Source: Comamonas sp. lk
GTDB lineage: Bacteria; Pseudomonadota; Gammaproteobacteria; Burkholderiales; Burkholderiaceae_C
Reading direction: 5' to 3'
Length of the DNA: 7,103 nucleotides
Assembly: GCA_945901215.1 (NCBI GenBank)
Contig: CAMDKE010000144.1
Coordinates: forward strand, 1 to 7,103
Shown here: one piece after another, positions 1-6,132 of the stretch
Layout of the letters: every line of letters begins with the position of its first letter
Position numbering within the stretch: the first letter of the stretch is position 1
Notes under the pieces: model-generated
Told to the model about the DNA's origin: nothing
The model's input: only the letters and a program-made list of their open reading frames with translations
The model's database searches: none
Program-made: the position numbers and the translations under genes

Positions 1-176
1 TTGATCGGCAGCGTGCCGGTAATGGCCTTCATGGTGGTGGTCTTGCCAGCGCCATTGGAGCCAATGAGCGAGACCAGCTCGCCTTCGGCAACCTCAAAAT
101 CGACACCCTTGACGGCCTGGATACCGCCGTAAGACACCTTGAGATTGGATACTTTGAGCAAAATTTTGCGGGTCAT
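1..176 (-). CDS. livF: Branched-chain amino acid ABC transporter ATP-binding protein LivF (partial, N-terminal part)
   Basis: This is the second ATPase subunit of a branched-chain amino acid (HAAT-family) importer, acting on the cytoplasmic face of the membrane. Only the first 58 codons are present; the rest lies beyond the left edge. The reading from ATG at 176-174 opens MTRKILLKVSNLKVSYGG, which is typical of LivF. A Walker A motif GSNGAGKTT follows at residues 39-47. An AGGA Shine-Dalgarno six bases upstream supports the start. The gene is last of the four visible liv genes, 66 nt after livG, which is the usual H-M-G-F order. The call as LivF rather than a second LivG rests on gene order and on the SYGGIQAVKGV segment. 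Signature motif, Walker B and C-terminus cannot be checked here. Confidence 0.93.
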   Translation of the reverse strand, partial: MTRKILLKVSNLKVSYGGIQAVKGVDFEVAEGELVSLIGSNGAGKTTTMKAITGTLPI

Positions 177-216
177 GTGCTGTCCTGGAAATTAACGCGA
201 AATAGCTTTTCCTATG

Positions 217-235
217 GAGGGCGCTGCGCGCCTTC
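217..235 (-). repeat. GC-rich inverted repeat (hairpin) in the livG-livF gap
   Basis: Arms GGCGC (220-224) and GCGCC (228-232) flank a 3-nt loop. Two more pairs beyond one mismatch extend the stem to 217-235. In the minus-strand transcript the hairpin lies just after the livG stop and about 40 nt before livF. No U-tract follows, so it is not a convincing intrinsic terminator. It could be a transcript-stabilising or processing element that tunes livF relative to livG. That role is inference; only the inverted repeat is seen. Confidence 0.4.
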
Positions 236-242
236 ATGAAAG

Positions 243-1037
243 TCAGTGGCCGCTGGTGCCCAAATAGGCCTCGATCACCTTCTCGTTCTTTTGTACCTCG
301 GCGGGCGTGCCCTCGGCAATTTGTTTGCCGTAGTCCAGCACCGTGACGCGATCGCACAGGCCCATGACCAGTTTCACATCGTGCTCAATGAGCAAAATCG
401 TGCGGTTGTCGTTGCGGATGCGGTCAATCAGCTCGCGCAGCATCACTTTTTCAGTGGCGTTCATGCCCGCCGCGGGCTCGTCGAGCGCAATGAGCTGTGG
501 ATCGGTGGCCAGGGCGCGCGCAATCTCCAGGCGCCGCTGGTCCCCGTAGCTCAGGGTACGGGCCTTGTAGTCGGCAAATTTGGCGATGCCGACGTACTCC
601 AGTAGCTCGTGCGAGCGCTGGGCGATGGCGGCCTCTTCGGCCTTGAAAGCAGACGTGCGGAACATGGCGCCGATCAGGCCCGAATGGGTGCGGATGTGGC
701 GCCCGACCATCACGTTTTCCAGCGCCGTCATTTCGGCAAACAGGCGAATGTTTTGGAAGGTGCGCGCAATGCCCGCCTTGGCCACGGTGTGCACCGCGGT
801 GGGTTGGTAGGACTTGCCCGCCAACTCAAACGAACCGCTGTCGGGCGTGTACAAACCCGTTAAGACATTAAAGAAGGTCGTTTTGCCAGCGCCGTTGGGG
901 CCGATCAGGCCGTAGACCTGGCCGCGCTCGATCTTGATGCCCACGTCGCTGAGCGCCTGCAGGCCGCCAAACCGCTTGGATACGCCGGAGACATTCAGAA
1001 CGGTGTCTTTGCTTTTTGGATTTTTTTTGTCTGTCAT
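243..1037 (-). CDS. livG: Branched-chain amino acid ABC transporter ATP-binding protein LivG
   Basis: LivG-type ATPase of 264 aa, about the usual family length of 255-265; with LivF it hydrolyses ATP to drive import through LivHM. Visible motifs are Walker A GPNGAGKTT (46-54), Q-loop glutamine Q95 in TFQNIRLF, ABC signature LSYGDQRRLEIARAL (162-176), Walker B LIALDEP (182-188) with E187, and the switch histidine H219 in IEHD. The signature reads LSYGD, the variant common in LivG. The C-terminal EAYLG is typical. I chose ATG at 1037 because the ABC domain begins shortly after it and it lies 11 nt past the livM stop. The longer reading from 1100 would overlap livM by 52 nt and adds unconserved sequence. 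The Shine-Dalgarno is weak (GGAT), so translation may be coupled to livM. Codons 4-6 contain a run of eight A. Confidence 0.96.
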   Translation of the reverse strand: MTDKKNPKSKDTVLNVSGVSKRFGGLQALSDVGIKIERGQVYGLIGPNGAGKTTFFNVLTGLYTPDSGSFELAGKSYQPTAVHTVAKAGIARTFQNIRLFAEMTALENVMVGRHIRTHSGLIGAMFRTSAFKAEEAAIAQRSHELLEYVGIAKFADYKARTLSYGDQRRLEIARALATDPQLIALDEPAAGMNATEKVMLRELIDRIRNDNRTILLIEHDVKLVMGLCDRVTVLDYGKQIAEGTPAEVQKNEKVIEAYLGTSGH

Positions 1038-1048
1038 GGTCGATCCAA

Positions 1049-2137
1049 TCAGGCTTTGGCCGCCGGGGGCAAGTTTTTGCCGTGCTCGGGCGTGGGCCAC
1101 AGGCCGCGCGGACGCATAAGCATCACCGTCACCATCGCCAAGGCGATCAGCAGTTGGCGCAAGATAGAGGCGTCGAGCCGCCCACCGGTCATGCTCTGCA
1201 GCGGCCCGGCCACATAGCGCAGCACCTCGGGCAAAGCAGATAAAAGCACCGCGCCCAAAATTACGCCAGGCAAGTGGCCCACGCCGCCAAGGACCACCAT
1301 AGCCACAATCATCACGGATTCCATCAAGCTGAAGGATTCGGGCGAGATGAACCCCTGAAAAGAAGCGAACAGCGCGCCGGAGACGCCGCCAAAGGTAGCA
1401 CCCATTCCAAATGCAGTGAGCTTGAGGTTGCGGGTGTTGATACCCATGGCCTTGGCGGCGATCTCGTCCTCGCGGATAGCCATCCAGGCCCTGCCAATGC
1501 GCGAGACCTCCAGCCGGTGCGATATCAACACGCTAAGCAGCACTAAGGCCAAGAAAAGGTAGTAATAAAGCGAAACAGATGCAAACTCAAACCCGCCGAC
1601 CACCAGCTTTTTGCCCAAATCAAAGCCAAAGAAGTGCAACGAGTCGATTTGGCTGACCCCCTTGGGGCCGTTGGTGATGTTGATCGGGTTGTCCAGGTTA
1701 TTCAAAAACACACGGATGATTTCGCCAAAACCCAGCGTCACAATGGCCAAATAGTCACCGCGCAGGCGCAAAGTGGGCGCGCCCAGCAACACGCCCAATA
1801 TGCCGGCCAAGCCAGCCGCCAAAGGCAGTGCAAGCCAGATAGGCGAATGCAGTCCCTGCGGGAACATGGCCAACAAGGCAGGAAAGGTCTCTACCAGCTG
1901 CGGTGAGTTCAACAGCCCGTAGGAATACGCGCCAATGGCAAAAAAGGCCACGTACCCGAGGTCGAGCAAGCCAGCGTAACCCACCACAATGTTCAAGCCC
2001 ACGGCCAGCAGCACGTAGAGCAGTGCCATATCGGCAATACGCACCCAGGCGTTGCCAAACTGCTGCAAGCCCATGGGCAATACCAGCAGCGCCAGCGCAG
2101 CCAGTGAAAAAAGGAAGAATCTTTGTTGTTGTTTCAT
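1049..2137 (-). CDS. livM: Branched-chain amino acid ABC transporter permease LivM
   Basis: LivM-type permease subunit of 362 aa in the inner membrane, pairing with LivH to form the transport channel. It is almost entirely hydrophobic, with membrane segments starting near residues 8, 36, 55, 100, 188 and 240. The family-typical segment TLRLRGDYLAIVTLGFGEI is at 122-140. The EAA-like cytoplasmic loop GRAWMAIREDEIAAKAMGI, which contacts the ATPases, is at 215-233. LGGVGHLPGVILGA at 283-296 and the closing MRPRGLWP at 341-348 are also typical. The ATG at 2137 is preceded by AAGGAG six bases away. That Shine-Dalgarno overlaps the livH stop codon, indicating translational coupling. An in-frame ATG at 2167 lies inside livH and is rejected. 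Substrate class within the HAAT family (leucine/isoleucine/valine, other amino acids, amides) cannot be told from the permease alone. Confidence 0.96.
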   Translation of the reverse strand: MKQQQRFFLFSLAALALLVLPMGLQQFGNAWVRIADMALLYVLLAVGLNIVVGYAGLLDLGYVAFFAIGAYSYGLLNSPQLVETFPALLAMFPQGLHSPIWLALPLAAGLAGILGVLLGAPTLRLRGDYLAIVTLGFGEIIRVFLNNLDNPINITNGPKGVSQIDSLHFFGFDLGKKLVVGGFEFASVSLYYYLFLALVLLSVLISHRLEVSRIGRAWMAIREDEIAAKAMGINTRNLKLTAFGMGATFGGVSGALFASFQGFISPESFSLMESVMIVAMVVLGGVGHLPGVILGAVLLSALPEVLRYVAGPLQSMTGGRLDASILRQLLIALAMVTVMLMRPRGLWPTPEHGKNLPPAAKA

Positions 2138-2147
2138 GCCACGCTCC

Positions 2148-3077
2148 TTAGGCCCGGTCGGCCACACGTTCGCCCAGCAGGCCCGACGGGCGCAAGGTCA
2201 GCACCACAATGAGCACGATGAAGGCAAAGATATCGGAGTAATGGCTGCCCAGCACACCGCCAGTGAGCGCGCCGATATAGCCCGCGCCGATCGATTCGAT
2301 CAAACCCAGCAAAAGCGCCCCTACCACCGCGCCGGCGAGGTTGCCAATGCCGCCAAAAACCGCTGCCGTAAAGGCCTTGAGGCCCGGCAAAAATCCCATG
2401 GCGTGTTGCGCAGTGCCGTAGTTGGACGCATACATCACGCCAGCAATAGCGGCCAGTACCGCGCCAATCACAAAGGTGGCAGAAATCACGACATCCGGCT
2501 TTACGCCCATGAGGCCCGCCACACGCGGGTTCTCGGCCGTGGCGCGCATGGCGCGGCCTAGCTTGGTGTAGTTCACCAGCCACATCAGCACCGCCAATGA
2601 GACGGCGGTAAAGCCCAAAATCATCACCTGGGTAGGGGTGATGACCGCGCCTGCAATGTCAATCGGCGTGTTGGGCAGCAAAGTGGGGTAGGACTTGTAA
2701 TTGGGTTTCCAGATGATCATGGCCAGCGTTTGCAGCAAGATGGACATGCCGATGGCGGTAATCAGGGGCGCGAGCTTGGGGCTGTTGCGCAAGGGGCGGT
2801 AGGCCACCTTTTCGATTACAAAGTTGAGCGAAGCGGCGACTACGCAGGCAATCAACAAAGCGATGATCAAAATCACAAAACCGGGCGTCCCGGGCATGGA
2901 CTCCTGCATCAGCCCAATGATGGACCAGCTGGTGAGCGCCCCCACCATCATCACCTCGCCATGGGCGAAATTGATCAGGTTGATGATGCCGTACACCATG
3001 GTGTAACCCAAAGCGATAAGCGCATACATGCTGCCCAGTACCAGGCCATTGATGACCTGCTGTATAAAAATATCCAT
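2148..3077 (-). CDS. livH: Branched-chain amino acid ABC transporter permease LivH
   Basis: LivH-type permease of 309 aa, the usual length, and the first gene of the operon in this window. The N-terminus MDIFIQQVINGLVLGSMYAL and the following ALGYTMVYGIINLINFAHGE (22-41) are hallmarks of LivH. The EAA-like loop GRAMRATAENPRVAGLMGV spans 174-192 and contacts LivG/LivF. GLKAFTAAVFGGIGNLAGA (232-250) and the C-terminal LTLRPSGLLGE are also typical. The start at 3077 has AAAGG six bases upstream. Reading further back to 3173 adds 32 residues rich in charge and unlike LivH, so it is rejected. The gene is followed after 10 nt by livM. No livK lies upstream; the operon leader is 276 nt without a gene and carries a sigma-54-like promoter. 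Confidence 0.96.
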   Translation of the reverse strand: MDIFIQQVINGLVLGSMYALIALGYTMVYGIINLINFAHGEVMMVGALTSWSIIGLMQESMPGTPGFVILIIALLIACVVAASLNFVIEKVAYRPLRNSPKLAPLITAIGMSILLQTLAMIIWKPNYKSYPTLLPNTPIDIAGAVITPTQVMILGFTAVSLAVLMWLVNYTKLGRAMRATAENPRVAGLMGVKPDVVISATFVIGAVLAAIAGVMYASNYGTAQHAMGFLPGLKAFTAAVFGGIGNLAGAVVGALLLGLIESIGAGYIGALTGGVLGSHYSDIFAFIVLIVVLTLRPSGLLGERVADRA

Positions 3078-3353
3078 TACAAACCTTTTGCGAAGTTCTT
3101 GTGTTTGAACCAATGTGGCCGCGAACACGGGTGGCGTCACGCCTTTGATAGCAATAAACCGGCCAGTCCCCATGGATTGCGGGGCGGCGATTCCGGCAAT
3201 CGGCGATTTTAGCCATCCGCCGCACTGCGATGGCGCTCCAGCGGCGCGGGTTTACCCTCCACGGTCTGCGTATCGGCACCATGAGGGCGCTTGGCCGGGA
3301 CCCAAAACCTTGCGCACCGCGCTGCAGTCCTGGCGCATGCCAATAAGCCATCC
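3078..3353. other. Non-coding gap between the HNH-like gene and livH
   Basis: This is the 276-nt leader of the liv operon. I find no credible gene in it: the open frames here lack ribosome binding sites and any recognisable family. It holds the sigma-54-like element at 3150-3165. Nearer the HNH-like gene there is a GC-rich stretch with a short TGGC/GCCA inverted repeat at about 3331-3342, too short to call a terminator or operator. No clear intrinsic terminator for the HNH-like gene is visible, so read-through from it into livH cannot be excluded. Confidence 0.6.
3150..3165 (-). promoter_or_regulatory. Candidate sigma-54 (-24/-12) promoter of the liv operon
   Basis: Read on the minus strand the site is TGGCCGGTTTATTGCT, against the sigma-54 consensus TGGCACG-N4-TTGCW. 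Ten of the twelve specified bases match, and the invariant GG and GC are separated by exactly 10 nt. The predicted transcript start is near 3139, giving a leader of about 62 nt before livH. Nitrogen-regulated, sigma-54-dependent control is known for several amino acid and urea transporters, so the context fits. I did not find a clear NtrC-type enhancer site upstream, which keeps the confidence moderate. Confidence 0.42.
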
Positions 3354-3836
3354 CTAGCGGCGCCGCACGTAGTGCTGATAGCTCTCAATCCAGTCCTGGG
3401 CCATGGCCTGCTGTGCTTGCCTCAGTGGGAGCAGGCCAGCACACACCATGCGGTGTAAAACTCTCTCGAGCTGGTCTTTTTCCCGAGCCGACCACCGACC
3501 CTGGCGGGGCTGTGGCCACAGGTTGTTGGCGTCGCTGGCAGCGCCTCCGATGCTCAAGGCGATCAAGTGATCTTCCTCGTAGTGCCGTGGATTGCGGTCC
3601 GCGTAGCCATACCGCGCCATTTGCAGCTTTTTCAATCGGTCGGTGTAGCTGGAAGGTGGCCGGATGGTCTTGGTATAGCCCCGAACACAAATGGTGGTGG
3701 CCATGGTGTCGGGTTTGACCTCTGGGTTCACCACCCCGGGGGTGATCAAGGGGTCGGGCAACCCGCCGGCACAGGCGCCCGCCGACGTACAAATCACCAG
3801 CACAAAAATTGACAAATTTGTGATGTTGAGTTGCAT
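3354..3836 (-). CDS. Predicted exported HNH-nuclease-like protein
   Basis: Small protein of 160 aa of a family I recognise only as exported hypothetical proteins with an HNH-like core. Residues 1-22 form a signal-peptide-like N-terminus with a hydrophobic stretch NLSIFVLVICTSAGACA, and cleavage is plausible near A21-A23. The conserved part begins at TICVRGYTKTIRPPSSYT (48-65). It continues with LKKLQMARYGYAD (68-80), YEEDHLIALSIGG (86-98), and SDANNLWPQP (101-110). A helical tail follows with KDQLERVLHRMVCAG (120-134). D89-H90, N104/N105 and H128 resemble the metal and catalytic positions of HNH (beta-beta-alpha) nucleases. C50 and C132 could form a disulfide, consistent with export. I chose ATG at 3836 because it begins the signal peptide; the longer reading from 3947 would bury it. 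The ribosome binding site is weak (GGGA, 11 nt away). Nuclease activity and any substrate are inference. Confidence 0.72.
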   Translation of the reverse strand: MQLNITNLSIFVLVICTSAGACAGGLPDPLITPGVVNPEVKPDTMATTICVRGYTKTIRPPSSYTDRLKKLQMARYGYADRNPRHYEEDHLIALSIGGAASDANNLWPQPRQGRWSAREKDQLERVLHRMVCAGLLPLRQAQQAMAQDWIESYQHYVRRR

Positions 3837-3862
3837 AAACGTGATATTCCCACAAATTCGTG
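3811..3862. promoter_or_regulatory. Pair of 12-bp quasi-palindromes flanking the HNH-like gene start
   Basis: GACAAATTTGTG (3811-3822) and CACAAATTCGTG (3851-3862) differ at two positions, and each is close to self-complementary (core ACAAATTTGT). Their starts are exactly 40 bp apart, nearly four helical turns, and they bracket the start codon at 3834-3836. The surrounding DNA is AT-rich compared with the rest of the window. This arrangement would suit a dimeric repressor binding two operators. The downstream copy lies within signal-peptide codons, so part of its sequence may reflect coding. No regulator is identified. Confidence 0.35.
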
Positions 3863-4024
3863 CAATCACAGCTCGCGAACTAAGCTGGGGCGGTACGGGA
3901 GGCCAGGCGATTAGCCTTTGAGGGGTCCGGGGACTGCCGGGCACCAAGGGTTAGCCCCAACTATCCATCAAATACCATCATGTAATTTCGTAGAGCGGAA
4001 GCGACTCCCTCGATAGACTTGTGC

Positions 4025-4057
4025 TCAACGTCTGTTGACAGATCAACTTCCATCAAC
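4025..4057 (+). promoter_or_regulatory. Cluster of TCAAC/GTTGA half-sites upstream of the sugar cassette
   Basis: Four 5-bp half-sites occur: TCAAC (4025-4029), its complement GTTGA (4034-4038), TCAAC (4043-4047) and TCAAC (4053-4057). Starts are 9, 9 and 10 bp apart, roughly one helical turn. Neighbouring half-sites form inverted repeats with 4-nt spacers. A further overlapping inverted repeat TCTGT-TG-ACAGA (4031-4042) loosely resembles the GT...AC pattern of GntR-family operators. The cluster ends 7 bp before the GAGGAG ribosome binding site of the oxidoreductase gene. That is a good place for a repressor controlling a catabolic operon. No regulator gene is in the window, so the assignment is inferred. 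Confidence 0.38.
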
Positions 4058-4064
4058 CCGCCCC

Positions 4065-4070
4065 GAGGAG
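4065..4070 (+). promoter_or_regulatory. Ribosome binding site deciding the oxidoreductase start
   Basis: GAGGAG lies 8 nt before ATG at 4079, an almost ideal Shine-Dalgarno. It rules out the in-frame ATG at 4019, which has no such site and whose first 20 codons run through the half-site cluster. The same GGAGACAAG string recurs before the next gene (5211-5219), so both genes probably have similarly efficient initiation. Confidence 0.85.
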
Positions 4071-4078
4071 ACAAGACC

Positions 4079-5185
4079 ATGAGCGACAGCCTGGGCTTCG
4101 AGCCAGACGCAGCGGTGCGCTGCCGGGAATTCCGCATCGGCGCCATCGGCGCAGGCTTTATCATGGCCGATGTGCAGCTCGCCGCCTACCATGATGCCGG
4201 CTTCCCGGTCTGTGCGATTGCCTCGCGCACGCCAGCAAAGGCCGCAGCGGTTGCAGAGCGCTGGGGTATTCGAACCGTGCACAACACGCCCGAGGAACTG
4301 ATCCGCGACCCCCAGGTCGAGATCGTGGACATCGCGTTCCCGCCCGACCAGCAGCCGGCGCTGATCCGCCTGGCGCTGCAGCAGCCGCACGTCAAGGCCA
4401 TCCTGGCGCAAAAGCCGCTGGCGCTGGACCTCGCAACGGCGCGCGCGCTGGCGGCCGAGGCCAAGCAGGCGGGCAAACCCCTGTCGGTGAACCAAAACAT
4501 GCGTTTCGACCAGTCCATCCGCGTGCTCAAGCAACTGCTAGTGCGCGGCGACCTTGGCGAGCCGGTGCTAGCGACGATCGAGATGCGGGCCGTGCCGCAT
4601 TGGCAAGAGTTTTTGCAAAAGTACGGCCGCCTGACCTTGGCCAACATGAGCGTGCACCACCTTGATGCGCTGCGCTTTCTTTTCGGTGAGCCGCAAGACA
4701 TCTACACCGCAGCGCGCACTGATCCACGCACCGGCTTCGCGCACAGCGACGGTATTGTTTGCTCGACGCTGCGCTTCAAAAACGGCCTGCTCGCCACCAG
4801 CATGGAAGACGTGTGGAGCGGCCCGACCGACCCCGGCTTCGAGTCCGACATCTTTATCAAGTGGCGCGTCGAGGGCACCGAAGGCTTAGCGCAGGGCACG
4901 CTTGGCTGGCCTGACTACCCGACCGGCAGCCCGAGCACGCTGCGCTACTGTTCTAAGCACGCCACCGCCGGTCAATGGGTGCAGCCGACATGGGACACAC
5001 GCTGGTTCCCGCAGGCCTTCGCCGGCGTGATGGAGCAGCTGCAATGGGCCGTCAAGACCGGCTCAGAACCGTTGCTGTCGGTGTCTGACAACGTGAAAAC
5101 TATGGCCTTGGTCGAGGCGGGCTACCGCTCGATCGAGGAGCGGCGCGCAGTGGCATTGTCGGAATACGCCGACACGGCAAGTTAA
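4079..5185 (+). CDS. Gfo/Idh/MocA-family NAD(P)-dependent sugar oxidoreductase
   Basis: Cytoplasmic dehydrogenase of 368 aa; the family oxidises or reduces hydroxyl/keto groups of sugars, inositols and derivatives. An N-terminal Rossmann fold begins at FRIGAIGAGFI (18-28) with the Gly-x-Gly dinucleotide loop, followed by CAIASRTPAKAAAVAERWG (45-63). The family EKP motif reads QKP here (111-113), keeping the catalytic-type lysine K112 but replacing the glutamate. VNQNMRFD (137-144) and SVHHLDALRFLFGEP (191-205), with H193/H194 and D196, line the expected active site in the C-terminal beta-sheet domain. KWRVEGTEGLAQGTLGWP (261-278) is typical of a subgroup I recall next to sugar isomerases. No signal peptide is seen. 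It is first in a three-gene cassette, 35 nt before the isomerase. Substrate and the oxidised carbon are unknown. Confidence 0.92.
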   Translation: MSDSLGFEPDAAVRCREFRIGAIGAGFIMADVQLAAYHDAGFPVCAIASRTPAKAAAVAERWGIRTVHNTPEELIRDPQVEIVDIAFPPDQQPALIRLALQQPHVKAILAQKPLALDLATARALAAEAKQAGKPLSVNQNMRFDQSIRVLKQLLVRGDLGEPVLATIEMRAVPHWQEFLQKYGRLTLANMSVHHLDALRFLFGEPQDIYTAARTDPRTGFAHSDGIVCSTLRFKNGLLATSMEDVWSGPTDPGFESDIFIKWRVEGTEGLAQGTLGWPDYPTGSPSTLRYCSKHATAGQWVQPTWDTRWFPQAFAGVMEQLQWAVKTGSEPLLSVSDNVKTMALVEAGYRSIEERRAVALSEYADTAS

Positions 5186-5220
5186 ACCTTTCACCCCCTT
5201 AAACACAACCGGAGACAAGC

Positions 5221-6132
5221 ATGATTCAATTGGGCATCTTCAGCGGATATTTTCCTTACGCACTGGAAGAGTCGGCGCGGCGCATCAGGTCGCACGGCTT
5301 CAATACCGTGCAGCTCGATCTGGCGTTCAAGGACATGGACCTCGCGACCCCCGAATCGATCACGAAGGCGAAATGCAACCGCATACGGGACACCTTTCGC
5401 GAGCACAACCTACCGGTCAGCTGCGTCTCGGGCTACACCAACATCTGCCACCCCGACCGCACCGAGCGCACCAAGCGCAACAACTACCTGAAGGCCATCC
5501 TGCGCCACGCCCGCGACTGCGGCTCACCCTACGTCATCAGCGAGACCGGCACCGTCAACCCGGAAAGCGATTGGAGCAGCCACCCCGACAACAAGTCGGA
5601 ACGCACCTACGAAGACTGCGTTTCGGTGGTGCGCGAACTAGCCCAAGAAGCCTACGACCATGGTGCGATGTTCCTGTTGGAGACCTATGTCAACAACATC
5701 ATCGGCTCGGTCGAGGAAACACTGCGCCTGTTTGCGGATGTGAACCACCCAGGTCTGGGCCTTTTGATGGACCCGACCAACTACTTTGAGACCCACAACA
5801 TCGACGCGATGGACGGCGTTCTCAACCAGATGTTCGACGCGCTGAGCGACAAAATCCGTATCGCCCATGCAAAAGACGTCATGCGCACCAGCGGCAGCGA
5901 CATGTCGGAAAAATTCGCCGACATCGATGCATCCGATGCACACGCCTTTCGCGGCGTCGGTGAGATCGAGCTGCCAGCACCCGGCCTCGGCGTATTGAAC
6001 TACAGCCTGTACCTCAAGCGCCTGGCCAAGCACCACCCGAACATTCCGATCATCATCGAACACCTCGACGAGGCAGATGTGCCGCGCGCGAAGAAGTTTC
6101 TCGATAAAAAACTAGCTGAGGTCGGTGCTTGA
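5221..6132 (+). CDS. TIM-barrel sugar (phosphate) isomerase/epimerase, AP endonuclease 2 family
   Basis: Cytoplasmic protein of 303 aa in the xylose-isomerase-like TIM-barrel superfamily, whose sugar members use a divalent metal to isomerise or epimerise keto sugars. The four expected metal ligands are visible on successive strands: E154 in LLETYV, D184 in LMDPTNYF, H216 in IAHAKD and E280 in IIEHLDE. The N-terminus MIQLGIFSGYF and the FNTVQLDL strand (27-34) fit strands one and two. The ATG has GGAG six bases upstream. The stop codon overlaps the TTG start of the following gene, pointing to coupled translation. Related barrels also act as inosose dehydratases, 3-epimerases, or lyases on 3-keto glycosides, so the exact reaction is open. 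The neighbouring oxidoreductase suggests that the substrate is a keto sugar it produces; that is inference. Confidence 0.9.
   Translation: MIQLGIFSGYFPYALEESARRIRSHGFNTVQLDLAFKDMDLATPESITKAKCNRIRDTFREHNLPVSCVSGYTNICHPDRTERTKRNNYLKAILRHARDCGSPYVISETGTVNPESDWSSHPDNKSERTYEDCVSVVRELAQEAYDHGAMFLLETYVNNIIGSVEETLRLFADVNHPGLGLLMDPTNYFETHNIDAMDGVLNQMFDALSDKIRIAHAKDVMRTSGSDMSEKFADIDASDAHAFRGVGEIELPAPGLGVLNYSLYLKRLAKHHPNIPIIIEHLDEADVPRAKKFLDKKLAEVGA
6118..6121 (+). promoter_or_regulatory. Ribosome binding site supporting a TTG start
   Basis: GAGG, inside the end of the isomerase gene, lies 7 nt before TTG at 6129-6131. This spacing is optimal and, with the conserved family N-terminus that follows, decides the start of the DUF4432 gene. 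The TTG overlaps the isomerase TGA (6130-6132), a typical stop-start coupling layout. Confidence 0.75.

Noticed and set aside
1038..1100. Longer livG start at 1100
   Set aside because: It would overlap the end of livM by 52 nt and adds an unconserved extension ahead of the lysine-rich N-terminus.
2659..3351. 230-codon minus-strand frame overlapping livH and its leader
   Set aside because: It is out of frame with the clear livH sequence, low in hydrophobic order, and crosses the promoter region; a shadow.
3750..3836. Lipoprotein signal (lipobox) in the HNH-like protein
   Set aside because: The sequence before the cysteine is AGA-C, lacking the L/V/I expected at -3; an ordinary signal peptidase I site fits better.
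3981..3986. TGTAAT as a -10 box for the sugar cassette
   Set aside because: The important second A is missing and no recognisable -35 lies 16-18 bp upstream, so I could not support a promoter call.
4035..4040. Perfect -35 hexamer TTGACA upstream of the oxidoreductase
   Set aside because: At 17 bp downstream the sequence is CCGCCC, with no -10 element, and the ribosome binding site follows at once. It is better explained as part of the TCAAC/GTTGA cluster.
4019..4078. Upstream in-frame start for the oxidoreductase
   Set aside because: No Shine-Dalgarno precedes it and its added 20 residues precede the normal family N-terminus; ATG at 4079 has an excellent site.
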